A DNA stretch of 64,000 nt from an uncultured Aliivibrio sp. (GCF_946479765.1 NZ_CAMLHO010000019.1:1-64000), one strand, 5' to 3'. Counted from the first letter of the stretch, positions 1 through 8,755 are shown. Numbers and translations: made by a program. Notes: generated from the letters alone by a model not told the origin.

Positions 1-1440
1 CTGAAGTCTGAAGTTGAGATTCTTCCGTCACCGCACCAGTATTTGAGCCACCAATTACCGCTTTGTCATTAGTGCCATTAACCGTAATCGTTACTTGATG
101 AGGCGTGCCATCGGCCGAATGAACAGTAATGGTATCCGTTGCCGTCGAGCCTTTACCTAACGCTTGAACTGTTGGATTAGTATTATCTAAATCGTATGTC
201 CAATTGCCATTATCAGTTAAGTGCAGCGTACCTAAAGTCCCAATAATGTTGCTATTAGAGAAGTGCGCTTCGCCTGTATCAATATCCGTTACAGTCAGTG
301 TACCGGAGGTATGAAGTTGAGATTCTTCGGTGACCGCACCAGAGTTTGTCCCTGCAATAACAGCTTTATCGTTAGTGCCATTTACTGTGATAGTTACTTG
401 ATGTGGCGTGCCATCGGCAGAATGAACGATGATGGTATCGGTAGTTGTCGAGCCTTTGCCTAATGCTTGAACCGTCAGGTTAGTATTATCTAGATCGTAT
501 GTCCAATTACCATTATCAGTTAAGTGCAGCGTACCTAACGTCCCAATAATATTGCTATTGGAGAAGTGCGCCTCGCCGGTATCGACATCGGTGACAGTCA
601 GTGTGCCTGAGGTCTGAAGTTGAGATTCTTCTGTTACCGCACCAGTATTTGAGCCACCAATTACCGCTTTGTCATTAGTGCCATTCACCGTAATAGTTAC
701 TTGATGAGGTGTACCATCGGCAGAATGAACAGTAATCGTATCGGTAGCTGTCGAGCCTTTACCTAGCGCCTGAACGTTAGGATTTGTATTATCAAGATTG
801 TACGTCCAACTACCATTATCTGTTAGGTGGAGAGTCCCAAAAGTTCCTGCAATATTGGTACTTCCTGTGGGTGAAGTAGCGAAGTGCGCTTCGCCAGTAT
901 CGACATCAGTCACAGTCAGTATTCCTGAAGTCTGAAGTTGAGATTCTTCCGTCACCGCACCAGTATTTGAGCCTCCAATCACGGCTTTATCATTCGTGCC
1001 GTTAACGGTAATCGTTACTTGATGAGGCGTGCCATCGGCTGAATGAACGATGATGGTATCGGTAGTTGTCGAGCCTTTACCTAATGCTTGAACGGTTGGG
1101 TTAGTATTATCTAGATCGTAAGTCCAATTACCATTATCAGTTAAGTGCAGCGTACCTAACGTCCCAATAATGTTGGTATTGGAGAAGTGTGCTTCGCCAG
1201 TGTCGACATCAGTCACACTCAGTATTCCTGAAGTCTGAAGTTGAGATTCTTCGGTGACCGCACCAGAGTCTGTCCCTGCAATAACAGCTTTATCGTTAGT
1301 GCCATTTACTGTGATAGTTACTTGATGTGGCGTGCCATCGGCAGAATGAACGATGATGGTATCGGTAGCTGTCGAGCCTTTGCCTAATGCTTGAACCGTC
1401 GGGTTAGTGTTATTTAGATCGTACGTCCATGCACCAGAGT
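1..1440 (-). repeat. Tandem 303-bp coding repeats (VCBS units)
   Basis: The landmark GTTGAGATTCTTC recurs at 13, 316, 619, 937 and 1240. This gives a period of 303 bp (101 codons), except for one 318-bp unit between 619 and 937, which carries an in-frame insertion of 15 bp encoding residues around SPTGS. The copies are close to identical at the nucleotide level, including at third codon positions, which implies recent duplication or gene conversion. They lie inside the coding frame of the VCBS protein and continue past the left edge. Confidence 0.93.
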
Positions 1441-2113
1441 TAGTAAGGTGGAGAGTGCCTAGTGAACCTGAAATATCAGTGTTTGAAAAATGAGCCTCAC
1501 CAAGATCAGGGTCTATTATTGTCAGTTTTCCGGCAACATGAGTTGTCACGTCTTCGGTTGTTGTCGCTGAGTCTTTGCCTGAAATAATGGCTTGCTGTTG
1601 TGAGTGTTGTGGTGGAGATGTGCTTAATGTCGTAGGGTTTGTGACCAACATAGCAGGAGCTTGATTGATTGTATGGTTTTGCACTGGCGTAGGAAGAATT
1701 CCAAGAGGAGTTATTGCGTGTGAAGCTAAGTGAGAACTACTTCGTACGCTTGGAGTTACTATTGGTGTGTGCTCATTCGTATCATCTGGATTAGATTGAA
1801 TATTGCTCATTTTACTTTCAAAAATAGGATCTAAAGGTGAAATGAGTGATTCATTATGATGAGAATTCGACACATCTAATGTATCGCTTTCTATATTTGA
1901 GGCTTTTTCTTCGACCAATTCTTCGGGTGTAAATGTTTTAGAAAAAGAAAAACTTGGCAAAATTAGCATCAATTGAGGATAAAGAGAGAGCCTTCTAGCT
2001 AAATAACGTTGGCTTTTATTTTTTTTCTTTTTAATCGGTGATTTTTCCTTTCCCGAATCTGAAAATGATTTAGATTTATTATTTGAGTTTGCTTTATCTG
2101 ACTGCTTATTCAT
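1..2113 (-). CDS. VCBS-repeat surface/adhesin-like protein, N-terminal part (cut by the left edge)
   Basis: The reading frame is open from an ATG at 2113 down to base 1, so about 704 residues of the N-terminus are visible and the rest lies outside. The start has a good ribosome binding site (TGAGGT). A lysine-rich start is followed by a hydrophobic YPQLMLILPSFSF stretch at about residues 45-57, then a low-complexity Ser/Thr/Pro-rich linker to about residue 180. After that come VCBS-type units of 101 residues carrying the signatures GSLGTLHLT, WTYDLNNTNPTVQALG and VTITVNGTNDKAVI. VCBS arrays are typical of very large type I secreted or surface-retained adhesins of marine gammaproteobacteria. 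No C-terminal secretion signal is visible because of truncation. Adhesion or biofilm function is inferred. It is divergent from udp and unrelated in sequence detail to the giant adhesin at 23795. Confidence 0.85.
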   Translation of the reverse strand, partial: MNKQSDKANSNNKSKSFSDSGKEKSPIKKKKNKSQRYLARRLSLYPQLMLILPSFSFSKTFTPEELVEEKASNIESDTLDVSNSHHNESLISPLDPIFESKMSNIQSNPDDTNEHTPIVTPSVRSSSHLASHAITPLGILPTPVQNHTINQAPAMLVTNPTTLSTSPPQHSQQQAIISGKDSATTTEDVTTHVAGKLTIIDPDLGEAHFSNTDISGSLGTLHLTNSGAWTYDLNNTNPTVQALGKGSTATDTIIVHSADGTPHQVTITVNGTNDKAVIAGTDSGAVTEESQLQTSGILSVTDVDTGEAHFSNTNIIGTLGTLHLTDNGNWTYDLDNTNPTVQALGKGSTTTDTIIVHSADGTPHQVTITVNGTNDKAVIGGSNTGAVTEESQLQTSGILTVTDVDTGEAHFATSPTGSTNIAGTFGTLHLTDNGSWTYNLDNTNPNVQALGKGSTATDTITVHSADGTPHQVTITVNGTNDKAVIGGSNTGAVTEESQLQTSGTLTVTDVDTGEAHFSNSNIIGTLGTLHLTDNGNWTYDLDNTNLTVQALGKGSTTTDTIIVHSADGTPHQVTITVNGTNDKAVIAGTNSGAVTEESQLHTSGTLTVTDIDTGEAHFSNSNIIGTLGTLHLTDNGNWTYDLDNTNPTVQALGKGSTATDTITVHSADGTPHQVTITVNGTNDKAVIGGSNTGAVTEESQLQTS

Positions 2114-2487
2114 CCATGACCTCAGTACATAATATATAACTTATTATAAGTTAAGGATATAGAAGGCAAAAAAGCCAATACTAAGGTTAATAATTATTTA
2201 AAAGTGAGCTTCCGTTTTAATAAAAGATAGTGCTATCAATTATACCTATTGAATTTGAAATGATTGTAAGGTCATATAAGTCGCGTTAATCTTGAGTGTA
2301 AGTTAACCAAAGCTCTCAATTTTTGTGATGCCAATCGTTTTTCTGTGCAAGAGGGCGATCTATCATCATTCCTTTCGGGATTTTAATCACACTAATACTT
2401 TAGCCGTTTGGGTAAAGTAACTTCATCGAATCAAATATAATATAATTATTTAAATTAACGCGACCCTACAATCGCAAGGAGTTAACC
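2114..2487. other. Divergent promoter region between the VCBS gene and udp
   Basis: No gene is visible in these 374 bases. A perfect 15-bp inverted repeat, AACTTATTATAAGTT, lies at 2138-2152, about 25 bp upstream of the VCBS gene start. Isolated CRP-like half sites are present (TGTGA at 2324-2328 and TCACA at 2387-2391), but neither has a convincing partner half. The region before udp is very AT-rich (2430-2457) and could hold its promoter. E. coli udp is under CRP/CytR control, but the sequence alone does not prove that here. Confidence 0.4.
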
Positions 2488-3246
2488 ATGACAGCAGCAG
2501 TATTCCATTTAGGTGTTACAAAAGACGATCTTCAAGGCGCAGAAATGGCTATCATCCCAGGTGATCCAGCACGTGTTCAGAAAATCGCAGAACAAATGGA
2601 AAACCCTAAGTTCTTAGCAAGCCACCGTGAATACACAGTGTACCTAGCGGAGTTGGAAGGTAAGAAAATTGTTGTATGTTCAACAGGTATTGGGGGGCCA
2701 TCGACTTCTATTGCTGTTGAAGAGCTAGCACAACTTGGTGTTCGTACTTTCTTACGTGTTGGTACTACCGGTGCAATTCAACCGCATGTAAATGTAGGTG
2801 ACATGATTGTGACTACTGGTTCCGTTCGTTTAGATGGCGCAAGTCTACACTTTGCTCCAATGGAATTCCCAGCAGTAGCTGACTTTGATGTAGCAACAGC
2901 AATGCGTAAAGCCGTTGTTGATCAAGGTGCAACTGTTCACACTGGTATTACGGCATCAAGTGATACGTTCTATCCAGGACAAGAGCGTTACGACACATTC
3001 TCTGGTCGTGTTGTTAAGCGCTTCCAAGGTTCTATGCAAGAATGGCAAGACATGGGTGTGCTTAACTTTGAAATGGAATCAGCAACACTACTTACAATGT
3101 GTGCAAGCTCAGGTTTACGTGCGGGTTGTGTTGCAGGTGTTATTATAAACCGCACACAAAAAGAGACGCCAGATCACGCAACACTAAAAGAAACAGAAGC
3201 ACGTTCAATCAAAGTTGTTATTGAAGCTGCTCGTAATCTTCTATAA
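2488..3246 (+). CDS. udp: Uridine phosphorylase
   Basis: This 252-residue cytosolic enzyme converts uridine and phosphate to uracil and ribose-1-phosphate in pyrimidine nucleoside salvage. The length matches the family (about 253). Visible signatures of nucleoside phosphorylase family 1 are the phosphate-binding GDPARV at residues 25-30, STGIGGPS around 65-72, RVGTTGAIQ around 90-98, and the nucleoside-binding NFEMESATL near residue 195. The ATG has a strong ribosome binding site (AAGGAG, 7 bp upstream). It appears monocistronic, followed directly by a hairpin terminator. A second pyrimidine-salvage gene, cdd, lies at the other end of the window. The identification is firm. Confidence 0.97.
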   Translation: MTAAVFHLGVTKDDLQGAEMAIIPGDPARVQKIAEQMENPKFLASHREYTVYLAELEGKKIVVCSTGIGGPSTSIAVEELAQLGVRTFLRVGTTGAIQPHVNVGDMIVTTGSVRLDGASLHFAPMEFPAVADFDVATAMRKAVVDQGATVHTGITASSDTFYPGQERYDTFSGRVVKRFQGSMQEWQDMGVLNFEMESATLLTMCASSGLRAGCVAGVIINRTQKETPDHATLKETEARSIKVVIEAARNLL

Positions 3247-3261
3247 TAGAAGAGCATAAAA

Positions 3262-3303
3262 AATGCCGCTGATTCGTAATGAATGAGCGGCATTCTTATT
3301 TTG
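3262..3303 (+). terminator. Rho-independent terminator of udp
   Basis: A 9-bp perfect stem AATGCCGCT/AGCGGCATT (3262-3270 with 3286-3294) is followed by a T-rich stretch, 15 bp after the udp stop codon. Confidence 0.85.
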
Positions 3304-3318
3304 TAGTAAAGTAAATAA

Positions 3319-3346
3319 TAAAAAGACCGAATTACGGGTCTTTTTG
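3319..3346. terminator. Bidirectional terminator between udp and the CARF nuclease gene
   Basis: The stem AAAAGACC/GGTCTTTT (3321-3328 with 3337-3344) has a T run on the plus strand and a matching A run on the other side. It can therefore end transcripts from either of the two convergent genes. Confidence 0.75.
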
Positions 3347-3378
3347 TTATTCAAATAGCAATGTATCCGTGATAATTA

Positions 3379-4530
3379 TTAATGACCGCCAGCCGCCAAG
3401 AACCAATTTAGTAGATGTTTTTTAAGATCGCCTAATTCATCAGGGCCAATAATCGCTAAACCTAAATCCTGTGCTCGCATAATGTCATTGTTACGTAAAG
3501 GACGGAAACTCACTAGCATTGCGCGTGCTTGCAGGCCACCTAAAAGGTCACGTAATGACTCTAATTTATAAAGCGTATCATCGCCATCATCTCGCATACC
3601 TTTGGTCTTACATTCAATGATATGCAGCTTATTGTTCACGATACTCACAACATCAAGCTCATTACGAACATCTTTCGTTCCTATTTCACGATGTACCTGA
3701 ACATTCAATGAGTGATCTTGAAGTGTTGGCAAATACTGTTGAATATCAACAACCGTATTATGAACCAGAATTTCCAACCATTCTCCATTCGCTAATCGGC
3801 GCGCTTCTTCACAATCAAAGGTTAATACCCCATTGTCATATTTAGCTAGACCGGTTTCCACTAAATCATTCAGCAGCATATTTAGCTCTTTATAGCTCTG
3901 CTGTTTCTCTGTAACTTCAACATCTAAACGTTGTTCTTTACGGCATGTGGTTGCAAGGTAATTCAGTGTGGCTAAGCCTGGGCCTAATTCTAGTGCATTA
4001 CTTGCCCAACGCTGGCAAAGCTGACGTAGACGCTTATCAATATTTTCCGGTAATTCAGTTTCAGAAAACTCACAACGTGCGCCAAAGATAGCAAGATAAT
4101 CACTGAGTTGAATATTATCAGCAACGTGTCTCTGTTTGCGCCCATCTGGATATAGCCAACATAATTTGTCACTGAAAGGTTCGACAACAAAAATTGGCCA
4201 ATGATAAGAGCGAAATACTTCATAGGCAGAAAGAAGGCGATGACGAAGACCACAGCTAGCATTCAATTTGATATCACTAAAATGAACTTTCATCTCAGCA
4301 GCCAGTGCTTGCAATGATTTTTTGATTAAATGCGTATCAACAATATTTGGTATTTCATAGAAATCAGAAGAGATACCTTTATATTTAAGAATACTCTCTA
4401 AACGATGAAACATATCTTTTTGCGTATTATCACCAATAAAAATCATATGCTCACCTTTTACAGAGAGGTCAAGAAGAGGGGTGATAAGACGGACTGGGTC
4501 TTGATCTAATATACCAACATGCGTGATCAT
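3379..4530 (-). CDS. Stand-alone CARF-domain nuclease (DUF1887, VC1899/Card1-like)
   Basis: This 383-residue protein closely resembles Vibrio cholerae VC1899, whose structure is known, and the Card1/Can2 nucleases. Residues 1 to about 150 form the CARF Rossmann region, with an NASCGLRH motif (90-97) where relatives bind cyclic oligoadenylate. A helical linker or winged-helix part follows. The C-terminal PD-(D/E)XK nuclease carries Glu252 (WLE), Asp293 (NELDV) and the ECK motif at 306-308. The fold and nuclease motif are read from the sequence. Card1 relatives cut single-stranded nucleic acid when activated by cyclic tetra-adenylate in type III CRISPR defence. No Cas10 gene or CRISPR array is in the window, so activator and target are unknown. 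I chose the ATG at 4530 because AAGGA lies 7 bp upstream. An in-frame ATG at 4560 has no ribosome binding site. Confidence 0.9.
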   Translation of the reverse strand: MITHVGILDQDPVRLITPLLDLSVKGEHMIFIGDNTQKDMFHRLESILKYKGISSDFYEIPNIVDTHLIKKSLQALAAEMKVHFSDIKLNASCGLRHRLLSAYEVFRSYHWPIFVVEPFSDKLCWLYPDGRKQRHVADNIQLSDYLAIFGARCEFSETELPENIDKRLRQLCQRWASNALELGPGLATLNYLATTCRKEQRLDVEVTEKQQSYKELNMLLNDLVETGLAKYDNGVLTFDCEEARRLANGEWLEILVHNTVVDIQQYLPTLQDHSLNVQVHREIGTKDVRNELDVVSIVNNKLHIIECKTKGMRDDGDDTLYKLESLRDLLGGLQARAMLVSFRPLRNNDIMRAQDLGLAIIGPDELGDLKKHLLNWFLAAGGH

Positions 4531-4613
4531 AAAAAAATCCTTGTAATGGTGATTACACATAGATGGAAATGGAAGGCATGTGTAACCGAATAATTATAAT
4601 TTTAGATAATATC

Positions 4614-4646
4614 AACTTATACTAATTTATTGGATTAGTATAAGTT
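4614..4646. repeat. Perfect 13-bp inverted repeat in a divergent promoter region
   Basis: AACTTATACTAAT (4614-4626) and ATTAGTATAAGTT (4634-4646) form a perfect palindrome with a 7-base loop between the divergent CARF nuclease and DUF2947 genes. There is no T run, so it does not look like a terminator. It could be an operator or a copy of a short dispersed palindrome. Confidence 0.8.
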
Positions 4647-4770
4647 AGCTATTCAATACTATTGTAATGAGGGGCTTAATGATAAAAATCAACCCATTGT
4701 CAAATATTCTTATTTGGGCTAAATAAAAAAGGCGATAGAATAGGGGGAAATGCCTACCTATAGAAGAATT

Positions 4771-5244
4771 ATGAGCTATTTACTTTTAGATGAATACAGT
4801 CGCAAATGGATTTTCACTCACCAATCAATGCCAGTTGATGCAGAGTTATTACCATTAATTAAGCCGTTCACTCAAGCAAAGTCTGCTCAAGTTTGGAATG
4901 ACTTTATCAGTGCAAATAGTCCAACGGCTGATCATTTTGACTCAAAAGAATGGCCAATGAAAAAAAGCTCATGGAGTAATGAGATTGATTGGCAACATCG
5001 TTGGGACAGTGATAACGACGATTTACCTGAAGAGATTTTAGAGTTCATTGATTGGGCTGATGATGTGACGATATATTTTTGTTATGAAAAATATAATTTA
5101 GTTGAAACTTCTTGGGGAACATTCAAGAAAACATGGAAAAATTTCTTATTTTATGATGACTTACCAATTTTAATCGGTAAAAAGAAATCACAAGCGTTAT
5201 GGTTTAACTCAAAAGGTAAAGTGAAGTTAGGCTCAAGAAGCTAG
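4771..5244 (+). CDS. DUF2947 family protein, function unknown
   Basis: This soluble acidic protein of 157 residues, with many Trp and Tyr, has no signal peptide or membrane segment. The N-terminus (LLLDEYSRKWIF) and the later DHF...WP and SNEIDWQHRWD regions resemble the Vibrionaceae DUF2947 family, for which I know no function. I prefer the ATG at 4771 because it puts the family motif at the N-terminus. The upstream in-frame ATG at 4750 follows GGGGGA with a spacing that looks too short, but it cannot be excluded. The gene is followed by a strong hairpin terminator and is probably monocistronic. Confidence 0.75.
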   Translation: MSYLLLDEYSRKWIFTHQSMPVDAELLPLIKPFTQAKSAQVWNDFISANSPTADHFDSKEWPMKKSSWSNEIDWQHRWDSDNDDLPEEILEFIDWADDVTIYFCYEKYNLVETSWGTFKKTWKNFLFYDDLPILIGKKKSQALWFNSKGKVKLGSRS

Positions 5245-5290
5245 CCTTAATTTATATAAAGAAACATGTATATATAAAATACAGATGCAT

Positions 5291-5325
5291 AAAAGGCTCA
5301 GTGTCAATGACGGTGAGCCTTTTTA
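5291..5325. terminator. Bidirectional terminator
   Basis: The stem AAAAGGCTCA/TGAGCCTTTT (5291-5300 with 5314-5323) lies between the convergent DUF2947 gene and the small membrane protein gene. T runs are present on both strands. Confidence 0.85.
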
Positions 5326-5343
5326 AATTGTAAATCAGAATGT

Positions 5344-5646
5344 TTAAGAGTGGGTTCTTGATATGACATACTCAGGGGCATGTATTTCGAGATAATGTGA
5401 AAAACTATCTAATTCTACCTTTAAGTCTTCAGTGTTTGATCTATTTAAATGGATGATAAAGCGTTGAAACTCATTGATATCCAATATCTGTTTGTTATAC
5501 ATAATCCATTCAATTACTAGCTCTTTAGGTGCAGGGAATAATTCACTAAACCTTTTAGCAGCATTGCGTAATTCTCGAGTGCCGAAGCGAGACCAACCAA
5601 CAAAATAAAGTAACACCATAACCGCTAAAATAACGATATGGATCAT
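5344..5646 (-). CDS. Small membrane-anchored protein of unknown function
   Basis: The product has 100 residues. Residues 2-19 are strongly hydrophobic (IHIVILAVMVLLYFVGW), giving a single N-terminal membrane anchor, and the remainder is a charged, probably cytoplasmic domain. I do not recognise a family. The chosen start is the ATG at 5646, which has AAGG 8 bases upstream; an in-frame TTG at 5661 is less likely. The ribosome binding site and start codon lie in one arm of a 19-bp perfect inverted repeat, which suggests control of translation (see the separate entry). Confidence 0.6.
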   Translation of the reverse strand: MIHIVILAVMVLLYFVGWSRFGTRELRNAAKRFSELFPAPKELVIEWIMYNKQILDINEFQRFIIHLNRSNTEDLKVELDSFSHYLEIHAPEYVISRTHS

Positions 5647-5715
5647 TAAAATTACCTTCAAATTGTGATGAATAAAGTATACCTAATTCATTATGTATTT
5701 GAAGGTAATTTTAAT
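5644..5715 (-). promoter_or_regulatory. 5' leader hairpin that buries a ribosome binding site and start codon
   Basis: On the minus strand the transcript would read ATTAAAATTACCTTCAAAT (5715 down to 5697), a 33-base spacer, then ATTTGAAGGTAATTTTAAT (5663 down to 5645). The arms are perfectly complementary over 19 bp. Inside the spacer a further ATGAAT/ATTCAT pair can stack. The downstream arm contains the AAGG ribosome binding site (5655-5658) and the first two bases of the ATG at 5646. Folding would therefore block initiation. The stem is AU-rich, as in RNA thermometers, but the trigger is unknown. Confidence 0.6.
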
Positions 5716-5784
5716 TTCTTTGCGAAGCTTTGACAAAAATTAAGCAAGACTCTCTTTTGTTGTTGTATTTCTGATATTGAATTA

Positions 5785-8601
5785 CTAATTAATTAAGCGT
5801 AAACCAGCTGGTAAAGCATCACCAAAGAGGCGTTTTGAATCTGCCTCTGTTAACGCTTGTTGACTTGATACAAGGTCAATCCAACTTTGTGGAGAACGGC
5901 TCTTCTTTAATTTATCGATGATACTTTCACGCAATTCATCAGAGACATCTAAGGTTCTATCTCCAGTAAGGCGTGCCATCATTACCGCAGCAAAGCCTGT
6001 CATCGGTTGTGTTTTCCAGTCTTGTTCTAGCAAGGTTGGAAGCCATTTTGATACTTGAGTTGCTGGGATCAAATTATGCTGACTGCCATAGAAAGGGGAA
6101 CGAGAACAAATGCGTCCTAGAGCCCACCAATGCACTTGGGGTTGATTGCCATTTTTTGCATGACCTAAGACCCAAGTTGAAATTAATATTTTGTCTTCAA
6201 TATCCAGGTGTTCTAATGCAGCGGCTAAACGAACCATAGCTTCATAGCTTTTATTCGTTGCGTCTTCTAATGTCTTAGGATTACGCAGAGAGCCCGGGTG
6301 TAAGTATTTAGCAATATCGGCCAAAATAGTTTCTTGTTGTTCTTGATTTAATCCACCCGAAATTCGACGCCAGAACGTCCACCAATCATTCCAAGATTGC
6401 TTAGATTCAAACTGAATCCCTTGTTGATAGGTTTCCCACGCTTGGCCAATTTTCCATTCATCCGCAGGGTAACCAAAGCCCGGACGCAGCGTAAACCCCG
6501 TCATCTTTAGCCAATTCTGTTCGTGTTTATCTGAGCGACGGCGACGTTTTTTACTGTCTAATAATGCGGTTGCTAGTTCACGAGAAGTAATCAAATCCCA
6601 TGATTCACGCTTACCAATTAATTTCTCGATATTTTTAGAGAAGGCTTTGATGGCATTAGGATTTTGCTTACTACCACCATAGGCTTCTTTAATGTTTTCT
6701 ATCGCATTAGGAAGTCGAGGGGGTAGGCTGATTTGGTCAGCCAAGTTTGCACTTTTATTTGATGCTTGGTTACGCACTTCAAATTCAACCAACCAACGTT
6801 GTGAATCGTCTTCAATTGACACGCATTCAATCTTAATCGTACCCACTTCAGTAAATTTACACGCTAAAGTGACTTCTACACGGTCTTTTTGATTGGCGTG
6901 TAATTCTTCTTTTGCTTTGCTTGAATCAAGTGTTACTACATAAGGGGGTAAGCTAACAAAGCTTGGGTCCGCTAATTCAGTGATCATTCCTGAGGTGGCG
7001 AGCTGATCTTTAGTTGTCGATAAAAGATTAAAACGAACAGGCTCACCTAACGTTAAGGAGAAGCGACGGCTCGTCATGCGGATTTCGTCGCCTTCGTCGC
7101 TGCCTTTTGCTAGTAAGCATAACCCTTGAGGTTGTTTGTTTTTTTCTTCTAACTGTAAATAGAATGAACGAGCAGAGCCACCACCAATTTTAAGCTGTGC
7201 GCCATGACGTGCCTTGCCATAAGCGACAGCACCATAAGCCACGGCTAAATCTGGATGAGGATTTGATAATTGAGTGATCGGGTCACCCTTCCAGTGGCTT
7301 AATAATGCCACAGAACGCTCGGCAAGAAGTGGGCTATTAAACACCCCGCCATTTAATAATAAGCCGATAGGGATCGCGCGATCTTGATGATCTGCGAGAT
7401 CAGACTGATCCCAGTCTAATGCTTTCATCGATACTTCTTTGTGGTTATCTAAGAACTGAGCCAAATGTTTGCTGATGGCAGGATCTGAAGCATAAGGTAA
7501 ACCAAATTCAACTACGGCTGCTTGTCGTTGATTTGGACGATCATCAAAGTCAGTTAATGGTAAGAAACCATTTAATGCGATGTTATGAACTTCTTCTTTG
7601 CTTAATTCAACCTTACGACTGCCGCCTAATAGTTTAGAACCCGATCCAAGGAGAGTTATATGACCTGAATCAGGTGCATTAGCTGAGAGTAAACGTTCTT
7701 TGGTTTTTCGAGTCTGCTGAATAAGTTTAGTTAATGCTGCTGCGGTCATTTTTTTACTGCTGTCTAAACGTTGTTCAGCTAAATGTGCTAACGCTAAATC
7801 TATATTATCACCGCCAAGCATGAGGTGGTCACCCACACCGATACGATCAAGTGATAATTCATCTTTATCAAACCGCGCTTGGATCAAACTTAAATCGGTA
7901 GTACCGCCACCTACATCGCACACTACCATTAAAGGTACATTTTTAAGAATGTCTTTTGCTGTGTCTTGATGATGGTGATACCAGTCGTAGCAAACTGCTT
8001 GTGGCTCTTCTAATAGAATAATTTTATCAAGGCCAGCTAGTTTTGCTGCCTCAATAGTAAATGAGCGGGCACTCTCATCAAATGAAGCGGGAACCGTAAC
8101 AACCACTTCTTGTAGTTCCATTGGGGCATCTGGGTGATGATAATTCCAAGATTGACGAACGTGATTTAAATAACTTGCACTAGCAACAATAGGAGAGACT
8201 TTTTCAACATCTTCTGCTCCAGCCCAAGGCAGAATATCAGAGGTGCGATCAACCTTAGTGTGAGATAACCAACTTTTAGCACTGACGACTTGGCGGCCTT
8301 CGACTTTTGAGCCTAATTCACGTGCCCATTCACCAATGATTGCATTTTTTATCTCGCCATTAATGGTTTTCACATTCCAAGGTAGGGTTAAATCATTGTC
8401 ACTGATCTGGCTTTGAGAGGCATGATAACGAAACGAAGGGAGCAGGGGTTTACGAGCAACTTCTCCCGGCCCAATTAATTGGTCAATATTGAAGATTTCA
8501 ATTGGACTGGTTTCAATACCAAGAGATATATCGGTATAAGCAACAACGGTATGGGTAGTACCAAGATCGATACCAATTAAATAACGGTTAGAATAACTCA
8601 T
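5785..8601 (-). CDS. Hsp70-family ATPase with C-terminal DUF3731-like region
   Basis: This 938-residue DnaK-like protein keeps the Hsp70 nucleotide-binding signatures: IGIDLGTTHT at residues 9-18, DVGGGTTDLSL near 228-238 and LLLNGGVFNSP near 411. A short beta-rich segment (about 500-630) stands where DnaK has its substrate-binding domain. A long helical, Trp-rich extension from about 650 to the end matches what is called DUF3731 in such proteins. It lacks the usual DnaK lid and C-terminal EEVD-like tail. It lies 154 bp downstream of a second Hsp70-like gene and a DUF2760 gene on the same strand. The ATG at 8601 has GGAG 5 bp upstream. The client and co-chaperones are unknown, and no DnaJ or GrpE gene is nearby. 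Confidence 0.88.
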   Translation of the reverse strand: MSYSNRYLIGIDLGTTHTVVAYTDISLGIETSPIEIFNIDQLIGPGEVARKPLLPSFRYHASQSQISDNDLTLPWNVKTINGEIKNAIIGEWARELGSKVEGRQVVSAKSWLSHTKVDRTSDILPWAGAEDVEKVSPIVASASYLNHVRQSWNYHHPDAPMELQEVVVTVPASFDESARSFTIEAAKLAGLDKIILLEEPQAVCYDWYHHHQDTAKDILKNVPLMVVCDVGGGTTDLSLIQARFDKDELSLDRIGVGDHLMLGGDNIDLALAHLAEQRLDSSKKMTAAALTKLIQQTRKTKERLLSANAPDSGHITLLGSGSKLLGGSRKVELSKEEVHNIALNGFLPLTDFDDRPNQRQAAVVEFGLPYASDPAISKHLAQFLDNHKEVSMKALDWDQSDLADHQDRAIPIGLLLNGGVFNSPLLAERSVALLSHWKGDPITQLSNPHPDLAVAYGAVAYGKARHGAQLKIGGGSARSFYLQLEEKNKQPQGLCLLAKGSDEGDEIRMTSRRFSLTLGEPVRFNLLSTTKDQLATSGMITELADPSFVSLPPYVVTLDSSKAKEELHANQKDRVEVTLACKFTEVGTIKIECVSIEDDSQRWLVEFEVRNQASNKSANLADQISLPPRLPNAIENIKEAYGGSKQNPNAIKAFSKNIEKLIGKRESWDLITSRELATALLDSKKRRRRSDKHEQNWLKMTGFTLRPGFGYPADEWKIGQAWETYQQGIQFESKQSWNDWWTFWRRISGGLNQEQQETILADIAKYLHPGSLRNPKTLEDATNKSYEAMVRLAAALEHLDIEDKILISTWVLGHAKNGNQPQVHWWALGRICSRSPFYGSQHNLIPATQVSKWLPTLLEQDWKTQPMTGFAAVMMARLTGDRTLDVSDELRESIIDKLKKSRSPQSWIDLVSSQQALTEADSKRLFGDALPAGLRLIN

Positions 8602-8686
8602 CAAAACTCCAACGTGATTTTAATATTGTTGTGAAAGAATCGCTGTAAAATAGAAGGCAACAGCGTAAAAATACAAAGGCACATAG

Positions 8687-8723
8687 TAAAAGAGTTCAGC
8701 CGCCATAACGGTGACTGAACTCT
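8687..8723 (-). terminator. Intercistronic hairpin between the two Hsp70-like genes
   Basis: AGAGTTCAG (8691-8699) pairs with CTGAACTCT (8715-8723). On the minus strand the stem is followed by CTTTTAC, a short T run. It may be a partial terminator or mRNA-processing stem that lowers expression of the second Hsp70 gene relative to the first. Confidence 0.5.
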
Positions 8724-8755
8724 AAAGAAGTGATTAGCGAAGAATAATGTTCAAA

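Noticed and set aside
1..1440. Regular direct repeats that could suggest a CRISPR array or satellite DNA
   Set aside because: The 303-bp units keep a continuous reading frame and encode VCBS domains. Unit size and lack of unique spacers exclude CRISPR.
5646..5715. The inverted repeat before the small membrane-protein gene as a transcription terminator
   Set aside because: The 33-base spacer is long and no T run follows on either strand. The overlap with the start codon fits translational control better.
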